DNA from: Agromyces terreus
GTDB taxonomy: Bacteria; Actinomycetota; Actinomycetes; Actinomycetales; Microbacteriaceae
Length of the DNA: 64,000 nt
Assembly: GCF_009749465.1 (NCBI RefSeq)
Contig: NZ_WBIS01000001.1
Location: 372,001-436,000 of the forward strand
Direction: 5' to 3'
The position numbers were made by a program, and so were the translations under genes. Each line of letters starts with the position of its first letter. Positions within the stretch are counted from its first letter, which is position 1. The notes below the pieces were generated by a model. That model was not told the DNA's origin. It saw only the letters and a list, made by a program, of their open reading frames with translations, and did no database searches. Shown here in pieces: positions 19,564-28,334 of this stretch.

Positions 19564-19619
19564 GCAGGAAACTGGGAGGCATCCCCTCCTGTCAGCCGGG
19601 ATGGCGCCTCGTTTCCTGC
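19564..19619. repeat. Interspersed palindromic element, 9-bp arms
   Basis: Inverted repeat GCAGGAAAC (19564-19572) / GTTTCCTGC (19611-19619) separated by 38 nt that itself contains GGGAGGCATCCCCTCC. It occupies the 207-bp gap between tatB and the convergent aldehyde dehydrogenase gene. It could be a terminator pair or a REP/MITE-like element; only one copy is seen in this window. The rest of the gap holds nothing else I can name. Confidence 0.5.
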
Positions 19620-19691
19620 ATCCGCGCACGGCGCGAGTCGGGGGATGCCGCGCATGGCGCGGTCGTGCTGCGCCGGGTGCGGCGCACGGCG

Positions 19692-21242
19692 TCAGGCCCG
19701 GCGGATCGCCTTCAGCGCCTGTGCGACGAGCGTCATGACCGGCACGAGCGTGCGGTACTCGGCGGCCGTGCGCGGCAGCGGCACGAGGCCCGTCGCGCGT
19801 GAGACGGTGACCGGCTCGACGAAGCGCAGCAGGCCCTCGTGGCCGTTGCGCCGGCCGACGCCCGACTGCTTGACCCCGCCCATGGGCGCGGCCACGGCCG
19901 AGAACGACCCGCGGTAGCCCTCGTTGATGTTGATGCTGCCGGCCTCGAGCTGGTCGGCCACGCGCGAGGCGTGCTTCAGCGAACCCGAGAAGATCGACGC
20001 GTTGAGCCCGTACTGGCTGCGGTTCGCGGCGCTGACGGCTTCGGCGTCGTCGTCGACGAGGTAGAGCGAGGCGATCGCGCCGAAGGTCTCGTCTGCGTAG
20101 ACGCTCATGTCGGGGGTGACCCCGGTGAGCACCGTCGGCTCGAAGAACCACGGACCGAGGTCGGGGCGGTGCCGGCCGCCCACGAGCACGGTCGCTCCCT
20201 TGGCGACCGCGTCGTCGAGGTGCCCCTGCACGCGAGCGAGCTGCGCGGCGCTCGTGAGCGAGCCGTAATCGGCCCGGTACTCGAGCTCGGAGCCGAGCAC
20301 CGCGTCGTTCAGTCGAGCGACGAGCTCCTGCTGGAACGGCCCGGCCACCCGACGGGAGACGTAGAGGCGCTCGACCGAGACGCAGAGCTGGCCCATCGCC
20401 GAGAACGCGGCGTGCGCCGCACCCCGGGCCGCGTCGACGGGGTCGGCGTCGGCGAGCACGAGCAGGGCGTTCTTGCCGCCGAGCTCGAGCGAGGCGCCCA
20501 CGAGGCGCCGGCCGGCCTTCTCGGCGACCTTGCGGCCGGTCGCCGTCGACCCCGTGAAGCAGATGTAGTCGGCGACATCCGTGACCGCTTCGCCGACCTC
20601 GGCGGCCTCGCCCGTGACGACGGCCCAGAGCGCCTCGGGCACCCCGGCGTCGATGAACGCGCGTCGCAGCGCGAGGATCGACAGGGCGCCCTGGTCGTCG
20701 GCCTTCTGCACGACGGCGCAGCCCGCAGCGAGGGCAGGCACGACGTCCATGGCCGCGAGGCTCAGCGCATAGTTCCAGGGGGTGATGACGCCCGCGACGC
20801 CCTTCGGCCGGTACCGCACGCTCGCGGTCATGACGGTGGGGATGCCGCCGCGGCGTGCGCCGCCGCGCAGCGCCCTGCGGGCGGTGACGGCGTTGTAGCG
20901 CGTGACGCTCGCCGCCTGGAAGACCTCTTCGAACGCCTGCCCGCGGGTCTTGCCGCTCTCGAGCTGGATCAGGTCGAGCAGGAGCTCGCGCCGGGCGAGC
21001 ACGAGATCGTGCGCGCGGAGGAGGATGCGTCGGCGCTCGGCGAAGCCGGCCCTGGCCCACGCCACCTGGGCGATGCGGGCGCGTGCGGTCGCGTCGTGCA
21101 CGTCCTCGGCGCTCGAACGCGGCAGCAGGTGCAGCGTCTCGCCGGTGGACGGCGTCGGCACCTCGACCGTGCGGTCGCCCGAAGCGACGATCTCGGCGGT
21201 GAGGCGGGCGTACAGGTCGGGGGAGGCCAGGGTGGCGCGCAT
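19692..21242 (-). CDS. Aldehyde dehydrogenase, succinate-semialdehyde dehydrogenase-like (GabD2 type)
   Basis: 516 aa NAD(P)-dependent aldehyde dehydrogenase. Seen: NAD-binding ITPWNYALS and FTGSTATGRKVAEKAG, general-base Glu in SLELGGKNALLV (about residue 250), nucleophile Cys in FSAMGQLCVSVERLYV (about 285), and FEPTVLTGVTPDM. GQLCVSVER matches succinate-semialdehyde dehydrogenases of the actinobacterial GabD2 type better than betaine-aldehyde enzymes. The ATG at 21242 was chosen because TAGAAT ends 7 nt upstream (leaderless); an in-frame ATG 3 codons earlier lies inside that box. Divergent from an MFS symporter and a PLP decarboxylase, so the three probably form one catabolic unit. The aldehyde could equally be longer-chain. 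Confidence 0.85.
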   Translation of the reverse strand: MRATLASPDLYARLTAEIVASGDRTVEVPTPSTGETLHLLPRSSAEDVHDATARARIAQVAWARAGFAERRRILLRAHDLVLARRELLLDLIQLESGKTRGQAFEEVFQAASVTRYNAVTARRALRGGARRGGIPTVMTASVRYRPKGVAGVITPWNYALSLAAMDVVPALAAGCAVVQKADDQGALSILALRRAFIDAGVPEALWAVVTGEAAEVGEAVTDVADYICFTGSTATGRKVAEKAGRRLVGASLELGGKNALLVLADADPVDAARGAAHAAFSAMGQLCVSVERLYVSRRVAGPFQQELVARLNDAVLGSELEYRADYGSLTSAAQLARVQGHLDDAVAKGATVLVGGRHRPDLGPWFFEPTVLTGVTPDMSVYADETFGAIASLYLVDDDAEAVSAANRSQYGLNASIFSGSLKHASRVADQLEAGSININEGYRGSFSAVAAPMGGVKQSGVGRRNGHEGLLRFVEPVTVSRATGLVPLPRTAAEYRTLVPVMTLVAQALKAIRRA

Positions 21243-21249
21243 GTCGGAC

Positions 21250-21255
21250 ATTCTA
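21250..21255 (-). promoter_or_regulatory. Leaderless -10 box of the aldehyde dehydrogenase gene (TAGAAT)
   Basis: TAGAAT on the minus strand ends 7 nt before the ATG at 21242. With the divergent TACACT box at 21300 it defines a 44-bp shared control region. Confidence 0.5.
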
Positions 21256-21299
21256 GGACAGTTGACCCACTCTGGTCCGATCCGGTCTCCGGAGCCGAT

Positions 21300-21305
21300 T
21301 ACACT
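21300..21305 (+). promoter_or_regulatory. Leaderless -10 box of the MFS gene (TACACT)
   Basis: TACACT ends 6 nt before the ATG at 21312; no Shine-Dalgarno. Faces the aldehyde dehydrogenase promoter. Confidence 0.5.
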
Positions 21306-21311
21306 GCCTCC

Positions 21312-22721
21312 ATGACCGCAACGGAGCGCCCCCTCTCCCGCGGCGTCATCACCCGCTACGCCATCGGTTCGCTCGGCACCGGCGGGTTCGCGACGCTGCC
21401 GGGACTCGTCCTCGTCTTCTACATGACCGACACCCTCGGTGTCACCGCACTCGTCGCGGGACTCGTGGTGACGGCGGCGAAGGTGTGGGACGTCGTCATC
21501 GACCCGTGGATCGGCGAGCACAGCGACCGTGCGCTCGCCCGCACCGGCACGCGCCGCACGTGGATGCGCGTGGGCGCGATCGCGCTGCCCGTCGGGTTCC
21601 TGCTCACGTTCGCCGTGCCCGCGGACTTCGGCCCCGCGGCATCCGGCGTCTGGGTGTTCCTCGCCTTCCTCGCGACGGCGACGGCGTTCAGCCTGTTCCA
21701 GGTGCCGTACATCGCGCTTCCCGCCGAGCTCACGTCCGACTACGACGCCCGCACCCGATTGCTCTCCTGGCGGGTCGTCGTGCTGAGCCTCGCGATCCTG
21801 CTGTTCGGCGCGGGCGGTCCGGCATTGCGCCGCATGGGCGGCGACGACGAGGCGCTCGGGTATCTCGTCATGGCGCTCGTCGCGGGCGTCGTCATCGGCG
21901 CGGGCATGCTGGTCGCGGTCACGACGGCCCCGCGCGGGCTCCCCGCTGCGCAGGCGCCGCGCCTCGGCATCCGAGCGGCGTACGCCGAGGGCATCGCGGC
22001 CCTGCGCCGGAGCGCCCCGTTCCGGGCCCTGCTCGCGACCTTCGTGCTGCAGGGCCTCGCGACCGGCGTCATGCTCGCGGGCGCCAATTACGTGGCGGTG
22101 TGGGTGCTGCACAGCGAGGATGCGCTCACGCTGCTGTTCGTCGCCCTCATCGCGCCCGCCGTGCTCTGCGCCCCGGTGTGGAGCCGCATCTCCCGCGCGG
22201 TGGGCAAGGAGCGCGCGTTCCGCTGGGCGAGCCTGCTGTTCGCGGTCGCCGCACTCAGCATGGTCGGCATGATCTGGGCGCCGGGCGCGTGGGTGTACCT
22301 GCCCGTCGCGCTCGCCGGCGCCGCCTACGCGGGCATGCAGACCCTGCCCATGGCGATGCTGCCCGACGTCATCTCGCACGACGCCCGCGAGCACGGCGAG
22401 GGCCGTGCCGGCAGCTTCGGCGGCATCTGGACCGCGGGCGAGACGGCGGGCATGGCGCTCGGCGCGACGGTGCTCACGATCGTGCTCGCGCTCACCGGCT
22501 ACCTCGAATCGACGGGCTCGACGGTCGTCGAGCAGCCCGACGCCGCAGTGGCGGGCATCGCCGTGAGCTTCAGCGCCGTGCCCGCGGTGCTCGTGTTCCT
22601 CAGCCTGCTGCCGCTCGCGCGGTACGGGCTGCGCCGTCACGACATCGAGGCGGATGCCGCCGACACCGACCCCTCGGCCACGGCCCCGACACCCCGCAAC
22701 GACACGCAGGAGACGATGTGA
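21312..22721 (+). CDS. MFS transporter, GPH (MelB-like) cation symporter family
   Basis: 469 aa, twelve predicted helices. The GPH-type start (RYAIGSLGTGGFATLPGLVLVFYMTDTLG) and the signature DVVIDPWIGEHSDR (about residues 60-75), with acidic residues in helix 2, match melibiose-carrier-like cation symporters. The second half has MLPDVISHDAREHGEGRAGSFGGIWTAGET, also characteristic. Family substrates are glycosides, but some members carry lipids or sulfoquinovose. The ATG is leaderless. The stop overlaps or abuts the PLP gene, so both are translated from one mRNA. Confidence 0.85.
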   Translation: MTATERPLSRGVITRYAIGSLGTGGFATLPGLVLVFYMTDTLGVTALVAGLVVTAAKVWDVVIDPWIGEHSDRALARTGTRRTWMRVGAIALPVGFLLTFAVPADFGPAASGVWVFLAFLATATAFSLFQVPYIALPAELTSDYDARTRLLSWRVVVLSLAILLFGAGGPALRRMGGDDEALGYLVMALVAGVVIGAGMLVAVTTAPRGLPAAQAPRLGIRAAYAEGIAALRRSAPFRALLATFVLQGLATGVMLAGANYVAVWVLHSEDALTLLFVALIAPAVLCAPVWSRISRAVGKERAFRWASLLFAVAALSMVGMIWAPGAWVYLPVALAGAAYAGMQTLPMAMLPDVISHDAREHGEGRAGSFGGIWTAGETAGMALGATVLTIVLALTGYLESTGSTVVEQPDAAVAGIAVSFSAVPAVLVFLSLLPLARYGLRRHDIEADAADTDPSATAPTPRNDTQETM

Positions 22722-22723
22722 CC

Positions 22724-24277
22724 ATGAACGGATTCCGACGCGACCCAGAAGACGTGCTGGCCGAGCTCGCGGCGCTGCGCGAGGGCGATGCCCCGACGCA
22801 CGGCGGACGCGTGCTCTCGTACGTGTACGACTCCGGACTCGCCGAGCTCGACGAGCTCTCGGCTCGGGCGGCGCGCCTCGTGCAGCCGGTCAACGGACTC
22901 GACCCGACGACGTTCACCTCGGTCGCGGCGATGGAGGCCGGCATCGTCGGGTTCGCGCGCCGGGTGTTCCACGGCGAGGCCGACGGGGTCGGTGGGGCCG
23001 ACGGGGCCGACCGTTCCGATTCGGCCGAGGTCGTCGTCGGCACGGTCACCTCCGGCGGCACCGAGAGCTGCCTGCTCGCCGTGAAGACGGCGCGCGACGC
23101 CTGGCGTTCGGTGCGCGCGGGCACGCCCCGCGTCCCGCGCATCGTCGCGCCGATCACGGTGCACGCGGCGTTCCACAAGGCGGCCGAGTACTTCGGGCTC
23201 GCGCTCGACCTCGTGCCCGTCGATCCGCAGACCGGCACGCTCGCGGCATCCGCGATCGAGGATCGCCTGGGCGACGATGTCGCGCTCGTGGTCGTATCGG
23301 CCCCGTCGTACCCGTTCGCGACCCTCGACCCGGTGGCGGATGTCGCGGCGGTGTGCCGTGCGCGCGGCATCGCGTTGCACGTCGACGCGTGCATCGGCGG
23401 CTTCGCGCTCGGCTTCTGGCCCGACGACCTGCCGACTTGGGACTTCGCGGTGCCGGGCGTCACGAGCCTCTCGGCCGATCTGCACAAGTACGGCTACGCG
23501 CCGAAGGGCGTGTCGGTCCTGCTCACGCGCGGGCGCGATCGTCAGCGGCACCAGTACTTCCGCACGACGGGGTGGCCGGGGTATCCCGTCGTGAACCCGA
23601 CGATGACGGGATCGAAGCCGGCGGGTCCGCTCGCGGCGGCCTGGGCGATCACGGAGGTGCTCGGCGACGAGGGCTTCGCGTCGCTGTCGGCGAAGACGGC
23701 GCGGGCGACGGCCGCGCTGCGGGAGACGGTCGAGGGCATCGAGGGCCTCCGCGTCGTCGGCCGGCCGACGGGCCCGCTGTTCGCGGTCGCGACCGACGAG
23801 CGGGTCGAGGAGCACCTTCGCGTCGATCCGCATCACTGGGCGGATGCCGCGCGCCAGGCCGGGTGGTTCCTGCAGCTGCAGCCCGGCATCGTGCAGGCCG
23901 ACGGCTCTCGCCTGCCGCACACGACGCACCTCACCGTCACGCCGGTGACCGAGGACGTCGTGCCCGAACTGGCGGCCGCGCTCGTGGTCGCCGCCGACGC
24001 GGTGCGCGGCGTGCCGAAGGTCGACGGCGAACTCGTGCTCGCGGGCCTCGCCGACGCCCTGCCCGGCGGCCTCGAGCCGTTGCTGGCCTCGGACGCGGGC
24101 CTCGACTCCGACACCGCGGCCGGTCTGCTGGGCGCCATCGGGCTGCTCGGCGGCGAGGGCGGCGGGCTTCCCGCGCAGATGGCTCCCGTGCTCGCGCTCG
24201 TCGAGGCGCTGCCGTCGCAGCTCACGGGGCGCCTCCTCGTCGAGCTGCTGGCGCGCGTGGTCGAGCCTCGCGGCTGA
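22724..24277 (+). CDS. PLP-dependent group II decarboxylase / sphingosine-phosphate-lyase-like protein
   Basis: 517 aa fold-type I PLP enzyme. Seen: TSGGTESCLLAVKTARD (cofactor-phosphate site), the Asp pairing PLP in IALHVDACIGGF, and the Schiff-base lysine in LSADLHKYGYAPKGVSVLL (Lys255). The DLHKYGYAPKG form is shared by sphingosine-1-phosphate lyases and group II glutamate/tyrosine decarboxylases. A Gly/Leu-rich C-terminal extension of about 85 residues (from about residue 432) is unusual. A GTG at 22718 overlapping the MFS stop is an alternative start. Next to an aldehyde dehydrogenase it could be a lyase making an aldehyde, or a glutamate decarboxylase feeding GABA to succinate semialdehyde; the sequence does not decide. 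Confidence 0.82.
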   Translation: MNGFRRDPEDVLAELAALREGDAPTHGGRVLSYVYDSGLAELDELSARAARLVQPVNGLDPTTFTSVAAMEAGIVGFARRVFHGEADGVGGADGADRSDSAEVVVGTVTSGGTESCLLAVKTARDAWRSVRAGTPRVPRIVAPITVHAAFHKAAEYFGLALDLVPVDPQTGTLAASAIEDRLGDDVALVVVSAPSYPFATLDPVADVAAVCRARGIALHVDACIGGFALGFWPDDLPTWDFAVPGVTSLSADLHKYGYAPKGVSVLLTRGRDRQRHQYFRTTGWPGYPVVNPTMTGSKPAGPLAAAWAITEVLGDEGFASLSAKTARATAALRETVEGIEGLRVVGRPTGPLFAVATDERVEEHLRVDPHHWADAARQAGWFLQLQPGIVQADGSRLPHTTHLTVTPVTEDVVPELAAALVVAADAVRGVPKVDGELVLAGLADALPGGLEPLLASDAGLDSDTAAGLLGAIGLLGGEGGGLPAQMAPVLALVEALPSQLTGRLLVELLARVVEPRG

Positions 24278-24319
24278 GTTCCGCGCCGGGGCGGGCGACC
24301 TGCACGGTGCGGGCCGTCC

Positions 24320-25303
24320 TCAGGTCGAGGGCAGTCCGCAGCGTTCGGTGAAGTAGGCGAACAGGTCGGCCTTGAGCGATGCGGGTGCGCGCACCTCGTA
24401 CTGCCCCGACCATCCCTCGCTCGTCGTGATGACGAGCGGGAGGATGGTGCCGCGCTTGTCCTCGGCGCCCGCGTGCGGGTCGCACCTTGCCGGGCGCACG
24501 GGCAGCGAGATCGTCGTGGGCGCGTCGGATGCCTCGATGTGCGCCGTCGTCGTCGACCAGTTCAGGCCGTCCTCGGCCGACAGCAGCGTCGTGCCGAGCA
24601 CCTCCGAGAGATCGACCGACGCGTCGCCGTCACCGGTCGGCTCGACCTCGATGTCGAGGAACGCGCGCCGGTCGACGCCCGAACCGGTCGACCGCAGGCG
24701 GTCGGCGAGGGTGAAGCTCGCAACGCGCTCGACCGCGGCGGTGAGGCATCCGGAGTTCTGCAGGCGCGGGAGCGTGTCGTAGGGGTCGTCGGCCTCGATC
24801 GTACCGGTCGCCGCAGCGCCGGCCTCGGGTGCGGCCCCCGCTTCGTCGTCGCCCGTCGCGACCACGGTGAGCGTCACCTCGGCGGGTCCGGGGTCGCCGT
24901 CGCAGCGTGCGGGCGTGAGGTCGACGCGGTACTGCACGGACCGCCCGGCGGGGATCGTGCGCGGGCCCTCGAAGTGCAGTCCGGGCTCGAGGCCCGGCGC
25001 CTCGACATCGAACGAGGAGAACCACAGGTCGGCGCCCGTCGCGTTGTCGATCTCCACCACGAGGCGGCCGTCGACCACGTCCTGTCTGCTCTGCAGGATG
25101 CTCGTGGTGAGGCCGTCGGGCAGCCGGGCGGCAGCGGTCGTGGGCTCGGGTGTCGACGTCGCGCAGGAGACGAGCGCCACGGCGAGCACCGCGGCGGGCA
25201 CCGCGCGGCCGGATGTCGCGACGAGCCCGGTCGCGGGGCGCGGGCGCCGCCCGGCCGCACGCCGGCCGCTGCGGGAAGCGGTGGCGCGCGGCATCCGGAT
25301 CAC
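24320..25303 (-). CDS. Putative lipoprotein of unknown function, downstream of mrp
   Basis: 327 aa. Basic N-terminus then a hydrophobic segment AVPAAVLAVALVSC with lipobox LVSC at about residues 46-49, so probably lipid-anchored. The mature part (about 275 residues) is rich in beta-strand patterns and has three cysteines (ARCDGD, NSGCLTA, ARCDPH) plus a terminal one (TERCGLPS), which may form disulfides. No known enzyme motif. The GTG at 25303 overlaps the mrp stop (GTGA), so it is the last gene of the four-gene leftward operon; an ATG 9 nt later is an alternative. An LpqX-like lipoprotein near mrp is recalled from Mycobacterium, but I cannot claim homology. Confidence 0.78.
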   Translation of the reverse strand: MIRMPRATASRSGRRAAGRRPRPATGLVATSGRAVPAAVLAVALVSCATSTPEPTTAAARLPDGLTTSILQSRQDVVDGRLVVEIDNATGADLWFSSFDVEAPGLEPGLHFEGPRTIPAGRSVQYRVDLTPARCDGDPGPAEVTLTVVATGDDEAGAAPEAGAAATGTIEADDPYDTLPRLQNSGCLTAAVERVASFTLADRLRSTGSGVDRRAFLDIEVEPTGDGDASVDLSEVLGTTLLSAEDGLNWSTTTAHIEASDAPTTISLPVRPARCDPHAGAEDKRGTILPLVITTSEGWSGQYEVRAPASLKADLFAYFTERCGLPST

Positions 25304-26490
25304 CGCACCGAGACGTCGAGCCGGCGGCCCGAGAGCCGGCGTGGACGCGTCGCGATGGCCTCGGCGACCCGTTCGATGGCGCGGGCGGCCGGGTCGTCGG
25401 GGGAGCCGGCCACGACGGGCTCGCCCGCGTCGCCGCCCTGCCGCAGGGCGATGCTGAGCGGCACGCTCGCGATGAGCGGCACCGCCTCGTCTTGCCCCTC
25501 GGAGAGACGGCGCGACACCTCCTCGCCGCCGCCGGAGCCGAACAGGTCGAGCACGGTGCCGTCGGCGCCCGGGAGGCCGGCCATGTTCTCGACGACGCCG
25601 ATGATGCGCTGCCCCGTCTGCCGGGCGACGACGCCCGACCGCTCGGCGACGTCGGCCGCTGCCGGCTGGGGGGTCGTGACGACGAGCACCTCGGCGTTCG
25701 GCAGCAGCTGGCCGAGCGAGATCGCGATGTCGCCCGTTCCGGGCGGCAGGTCGACGAGCAGCACGTCGAGGTCGCCGAAGTAGACGTCGGTGAGGAACTG
25801 GTTGAGGGTGCGGTGCAGCATCGGGCCGCGCCAGGCCACGGCCGTGGACGAGGCACGCGCGCCGGGTTCGGCGGGCTCGACGAACATGCCGATCGAGATG
25901 ACCTTCACGCCGTGCGCCACGGGCGGCAGGATCATGTCGTTCACCTGCGTGGGACGCGCCGCGAGCCCGTCCTCGTCGACGAGGCCGAGCAGCGCCGGGA
26001 TCGAGAAGCCGTGCACGTCGGCGTCGACGAGCCCGACCGAGAGGCCGCGAGCGGCGAGCGCCACCGCGAGGTTCGCGGTCAGGGTCGACTTGCCGACGCC
26101 GCCCTTGCCGCTGGTGACCGCCACGACCCGGGTGAGCGTGCCGGGGCCGAACGGGTTGCCGCGGGCCGCCTTGCCGCCGCGCAGGCGTTCGGTGAGCGCG
26201 GTGCGCTGCTCGGGCGTCATCACGGTGAGCGTCACGTCGACCGCGCCCTCGCCGGCCACCGCCTCGGCGGCCTGCCGCACATCGCGCTCGATACGGTCTG
26301 ATGCGGGGCATCCGACGATGGTGAGGCGGATGACGACGGCCACCCGGCCTCGCTCGTCGGCCGAGACCGATCCGACCATGTCGAGCTCGGTGATCGGCCT
26401 GCGGATCTCGGGGTCGATGACGGACCCGAGCGCGCGGAGGACCGCGGCCTCGAGCACGTCGCCGGCCGCGTCAGCCTCGGGGCGCGGCAT
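25300..26490 (-). CDS. apbC: Mrp/NBP35-type P-loop ATPase (iron-sulfur carrier ApbC)
   Basis: 396 aa. N-terminal DUF59/MIP18 domain (VIDPEIRRPITELDMV) fused to a deviant-Walker P-loop NTPase: TSGKGGVGKSTLTANLAVALA, VDADVHGFSIPALLG, VDLPPGTGD. The family carries or inserts Fe-S clusters. The CxxC that normally bridges a cluster between two monomers is not seen: the stretch after ENMAG reads LPGADGTVLDLFGSGGG without cysteines, as I believe is usual in actinobacterial members. Start chosen at the ATG 26490 with GAGGA 8 nt upstream; a GTG at 26514 is possible. Overlaps the DUF1003 gene by 20 bp and the lipoprotein gene by 4 bp. Confidence 0.9.
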   Translation of the reverse strand: MPRPEADAAGDVLEAAVLRALGSVIDPEIRRPITELDMVGSVSADERGRVAVVIRLTIVGCPASDRIERDVRQAAEAVAGEGAVDVTLTVMTPEQRTALTERLRGGKAARGNPFGPGTLTRVVAVTSGKGGVGKSTLTANLAVALAARGLSVGLVDADVHGFSIPALLGLVDEDGLAARPTQVNDMILPPVAHGVKVISIGMFVEPAEPGARASSTAVAWRGPMLHRTLNQFLTDVYFGDLDVLLVDLPPGTGDIAISLGQLLPNAEVLVVTTPQPAAADVAERSGVVARQTGQRIIGVVENMAGLPGADGTVLDLFGSGGGEEVSRRLSEGQDEAVPLIASVPLSIALRQGGDAGEPVVAGSPDDPAARAIERVAEAIATRPRRLSGRRLDVSVR

Positions 26491-27007
26491 TCGCGGAATC
26501 CTCGTCGCCGGCACGGTCGGCCTGAGCGCGGTCGAGTTCTTCGAGCACGGCTCGCAGCTCGGACCGGATGAAGTCCTTCGAAGCCAGGTCCTTCACGGCC
26601 AGCCGCAGCGCGACGACCTCGCGCGCGAGGTACTCGGTGTCGGCGAGATTGCGCTCGGCCCGCTGGCGGTCCTGCTCGATCTGCACGCGGTCGCGGTCGT
26701 CCTGACGGTTCTGCGCGAGGAGGATGAGCGGCGCCGCGTAGGAGGCCTGGAGGCTGAGCACGAGCGTCAGGGCCGTGAACCCGTTGGCGGCCGAGTCGAA
26801 GCGGAGGTCTTCGGGCATGAGCGTGTTCCACGCGAGCCAGAGCACGCAGAACAGGGTGAGGCCGAGGAGGAACCAGGGCGTGCCCATGCCGCGCGCGACG
26901 AGTTCGGTGAAGCGGCCGAACCGGTCGCTGTCGCCGCCGCTGCGGAACGGGGCGCGACGGCTGCCCTTCGGGGTGTCGAACCGACGTTCGTCGTTACCTC
27001 GTGCCAT
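26471..27007 (-). CDS. DUF1003 domain membrane protein
   Basis: 178 aa. Two membrane helices (about residues 43-60 and 76-97, MGTPWFLLGLTLFCVLWLAW and GFTALTLVLSLQASYAAPLI) bracket the DUF1003 core, followed by NRQDDRDRVQIEQDRQRAE and a long coiled-coil-like helix, then an acidic tail. Function unknown. It overlaps the PRC/CBS gene by 14 bp and mrp by 20 bp, so it belongs to that operon. The neighbouring MgtE_N/CBS protein suggests a link to Mg2+ or membrane stress, which is inference. Confidence 0.88.
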   Translation of the reverse strand: MARGNDERRFDTPKGSRRAPFRSGGDSDRFGRFTELVARGMGTPWFLLGLTLFCVLWLAWNTLMPEDLRFDSAANGFTALTLVLSLQASYAAPLILLAQNRQDDRDRVQIEQDRQRAERNLADTEYLAREVVALRLAVKDLASKDFIRSELRAVLEELDRAQADRAGDEDSANAAPRG

Positions 27008-28328
27008 CTCCTGCCCTCCTTCCGCTCGTCGGGATCGGGATGCTGCCCGTCGTCAGCTGCGCACGGGCGGTGGCGCGTTTGCTCACCTCGTCTTCGTCTT
27101 CAGGATGGCTTCGCCAGTCGTCGGGCAGCAGGTAGTCGAGCACGTCGTCGATCGTCACGACGCCGACGAGGCGGTGCTTCTCGTCGATGACCGGCACCGA
27201 CACGAGGTCGTAGCTCGCGAGGATGCGGCTCACCTCGGCCGCCGAGGTGTCGGCGCCGACCGGTTCGAGCCCCTGGTCGATGAGCGTCCCGAGCCGCTCG
27301 TGCGGGGGGTACCGGAGCATGCGCTGGAAGTGCACGATGCCGAGGAAGCGGCCCGTGGGCGCCTCGTACGGCGGCAGGGTCACGCAGACCGCGGCGCCGA
27401 GCGCGGGGGGCAGGTCGTGGCGGCGGATGAGGGCGAGGCCCTCGGCGACGGTCGCATCGGCCGAGACGATGATCGGCTCGGTGGTCATCAGGCCGCCGGC
27501 CGTGTCGGGCCCGTACGACAGGAGCATGCGAACGTCTTCGGCCTCTTCGGGCTCCATGAGCTCGAGCAGGTGCTCGCCGCGCTCCTCGGGGAGCTGGGCG
27601 ATGAGGTCGGCCGCGTCGTCGGGCTGCATGTGGTCGAGCACATCGGCGGCGCGGTCGTCGCCGAGGCCGCCGAGGATCTCGACCTGGTCGGCCTCGGGCA
27701 TCTCTTCGAGCACGTCGGCGAGCCGGTCGTCGGAGAGCTCCTCGGCGACCTCCTGCCGCCGTGCGACCGGCAGGTCGAGCAGCGTGTTGGCGAGGTCGGC
27801 GGGCTTCAGCTCGGAGTAGGTGGCGATGAGGTGCTCGGCCGACTGGGCCTCGCCGGTGCGCGCGCTCTCGCTCACCTCGCGCCAGGTGACGTAGGCGGAC
27901 TGGCCCTTGGAGAACGGCGAGGCGCCCTTGGGCCGGCGCACGAAGAGCTGCTCGACCTCCCACTCGCCCTGCTCCTGCTCCTCGATCGAGACGTCTTCGA
28001 TGGAGGCCTCGCCCGAGCCGTCGTTGAAGCGCACCTTGCGGCCGAGCATCTCGGCGATCACGCGCACCTCGCCGCCGCGCTGTTCGAAGCGGCGCAGGTT
28101 GATGAGCCCGGTCGTGATGATCTGGCCGTTGCCGATCGAGGTCACGCGCCCGATGGAGAGGAACACGCGGCGCTTGCCCGGGACCTCGACGATGAGGCCG
28201 ACCACGCGGGGCGGATCGTTCTTGCGGTAGACGACGAGGACGTCGCGCACCTTTCCGACCCGATCGCCGGCGGGGTCGAAGACGGCGCACCCGGCGAGTC
28301 GGGCGACGAAGACTCTCGTTGCGCTCAC
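26994..28328 (-). CDS. PRC-barrel / MgtE_N / CBS-pair regulatory protein lacking a transport domain
   Basis: 444 aa soluble protein. Order: PRC-barrel-like beta domain (about 1-150: GCAVFDPAGDRVGKVRDVLVV...), MgtE N-terminal helical repeat domain (about 175-270: LADVLEEMPEADQVEILGGL, AADLIAQLPEERGEHLLELM), then a tandem CBS pair (about 285-410: GGLMTTEPIIVSADATVAEG; VSVPVIDEKHRLVGVVTIDD). In MgtE channels the N and CBS domains sense cytosolic Mg2+ and gate a membrane pore; here the pore is missing. It is therefore likely a freestanding Mg2+ or nucleotide sensor. GTG start, leaderless (-10 TAAGTT 6 nt upstream). First gene of the leftward operon; divergent from the general-stress gene. Confidence 0.88.
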   Translation of the reverse strand: MSATRVFVARLAGCAVFDPAGDRVGKVRDVLVVYRKNDPPRVVGLIVEVPGKRRVFLSIGRVTSIGNGQIITTGLINLRRFEQRGGEVRVIAEMLGRKVRFNDGSGEASIEDVSIEEQEQGEWEVEQLFVRRPKGASPFSKGQSAYVTWREVSESARTGEAQSAEHLIATYSELKPADLANTLLDLPVARRQEVAEELSDDRLADVLEEMPEADQVEILGGLGDDRAADVLDHMQPDDAADLIAQLPEERGEHLLELMEPEEAEDVRMLLSYGPDTAGGLMTTEPIIVSADATVAEGLALIRRHDLPPALGAAVCVTLPPYEAPTGRFLGIVHFQRMLRYPPHERLGTLIDQGLEPVGADTSAAEVSRILASYDLVSVPVIDEKHRLVGVVTIDDVLDYLLPDDWRSHPEDEDEVSKRATARAQLTTGSIPIPTSGRRAGDGTR

Positions 28329-28334
28329 GGTACA

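Noticed and set aside
23843..24277. Frameshift or gene fusion at the C-terminus of the PLP enzyme
   Set aside because: The frame is continuous and the Gly/Leu-rich tail keeps normal codon usage; it is unusual but not broken.
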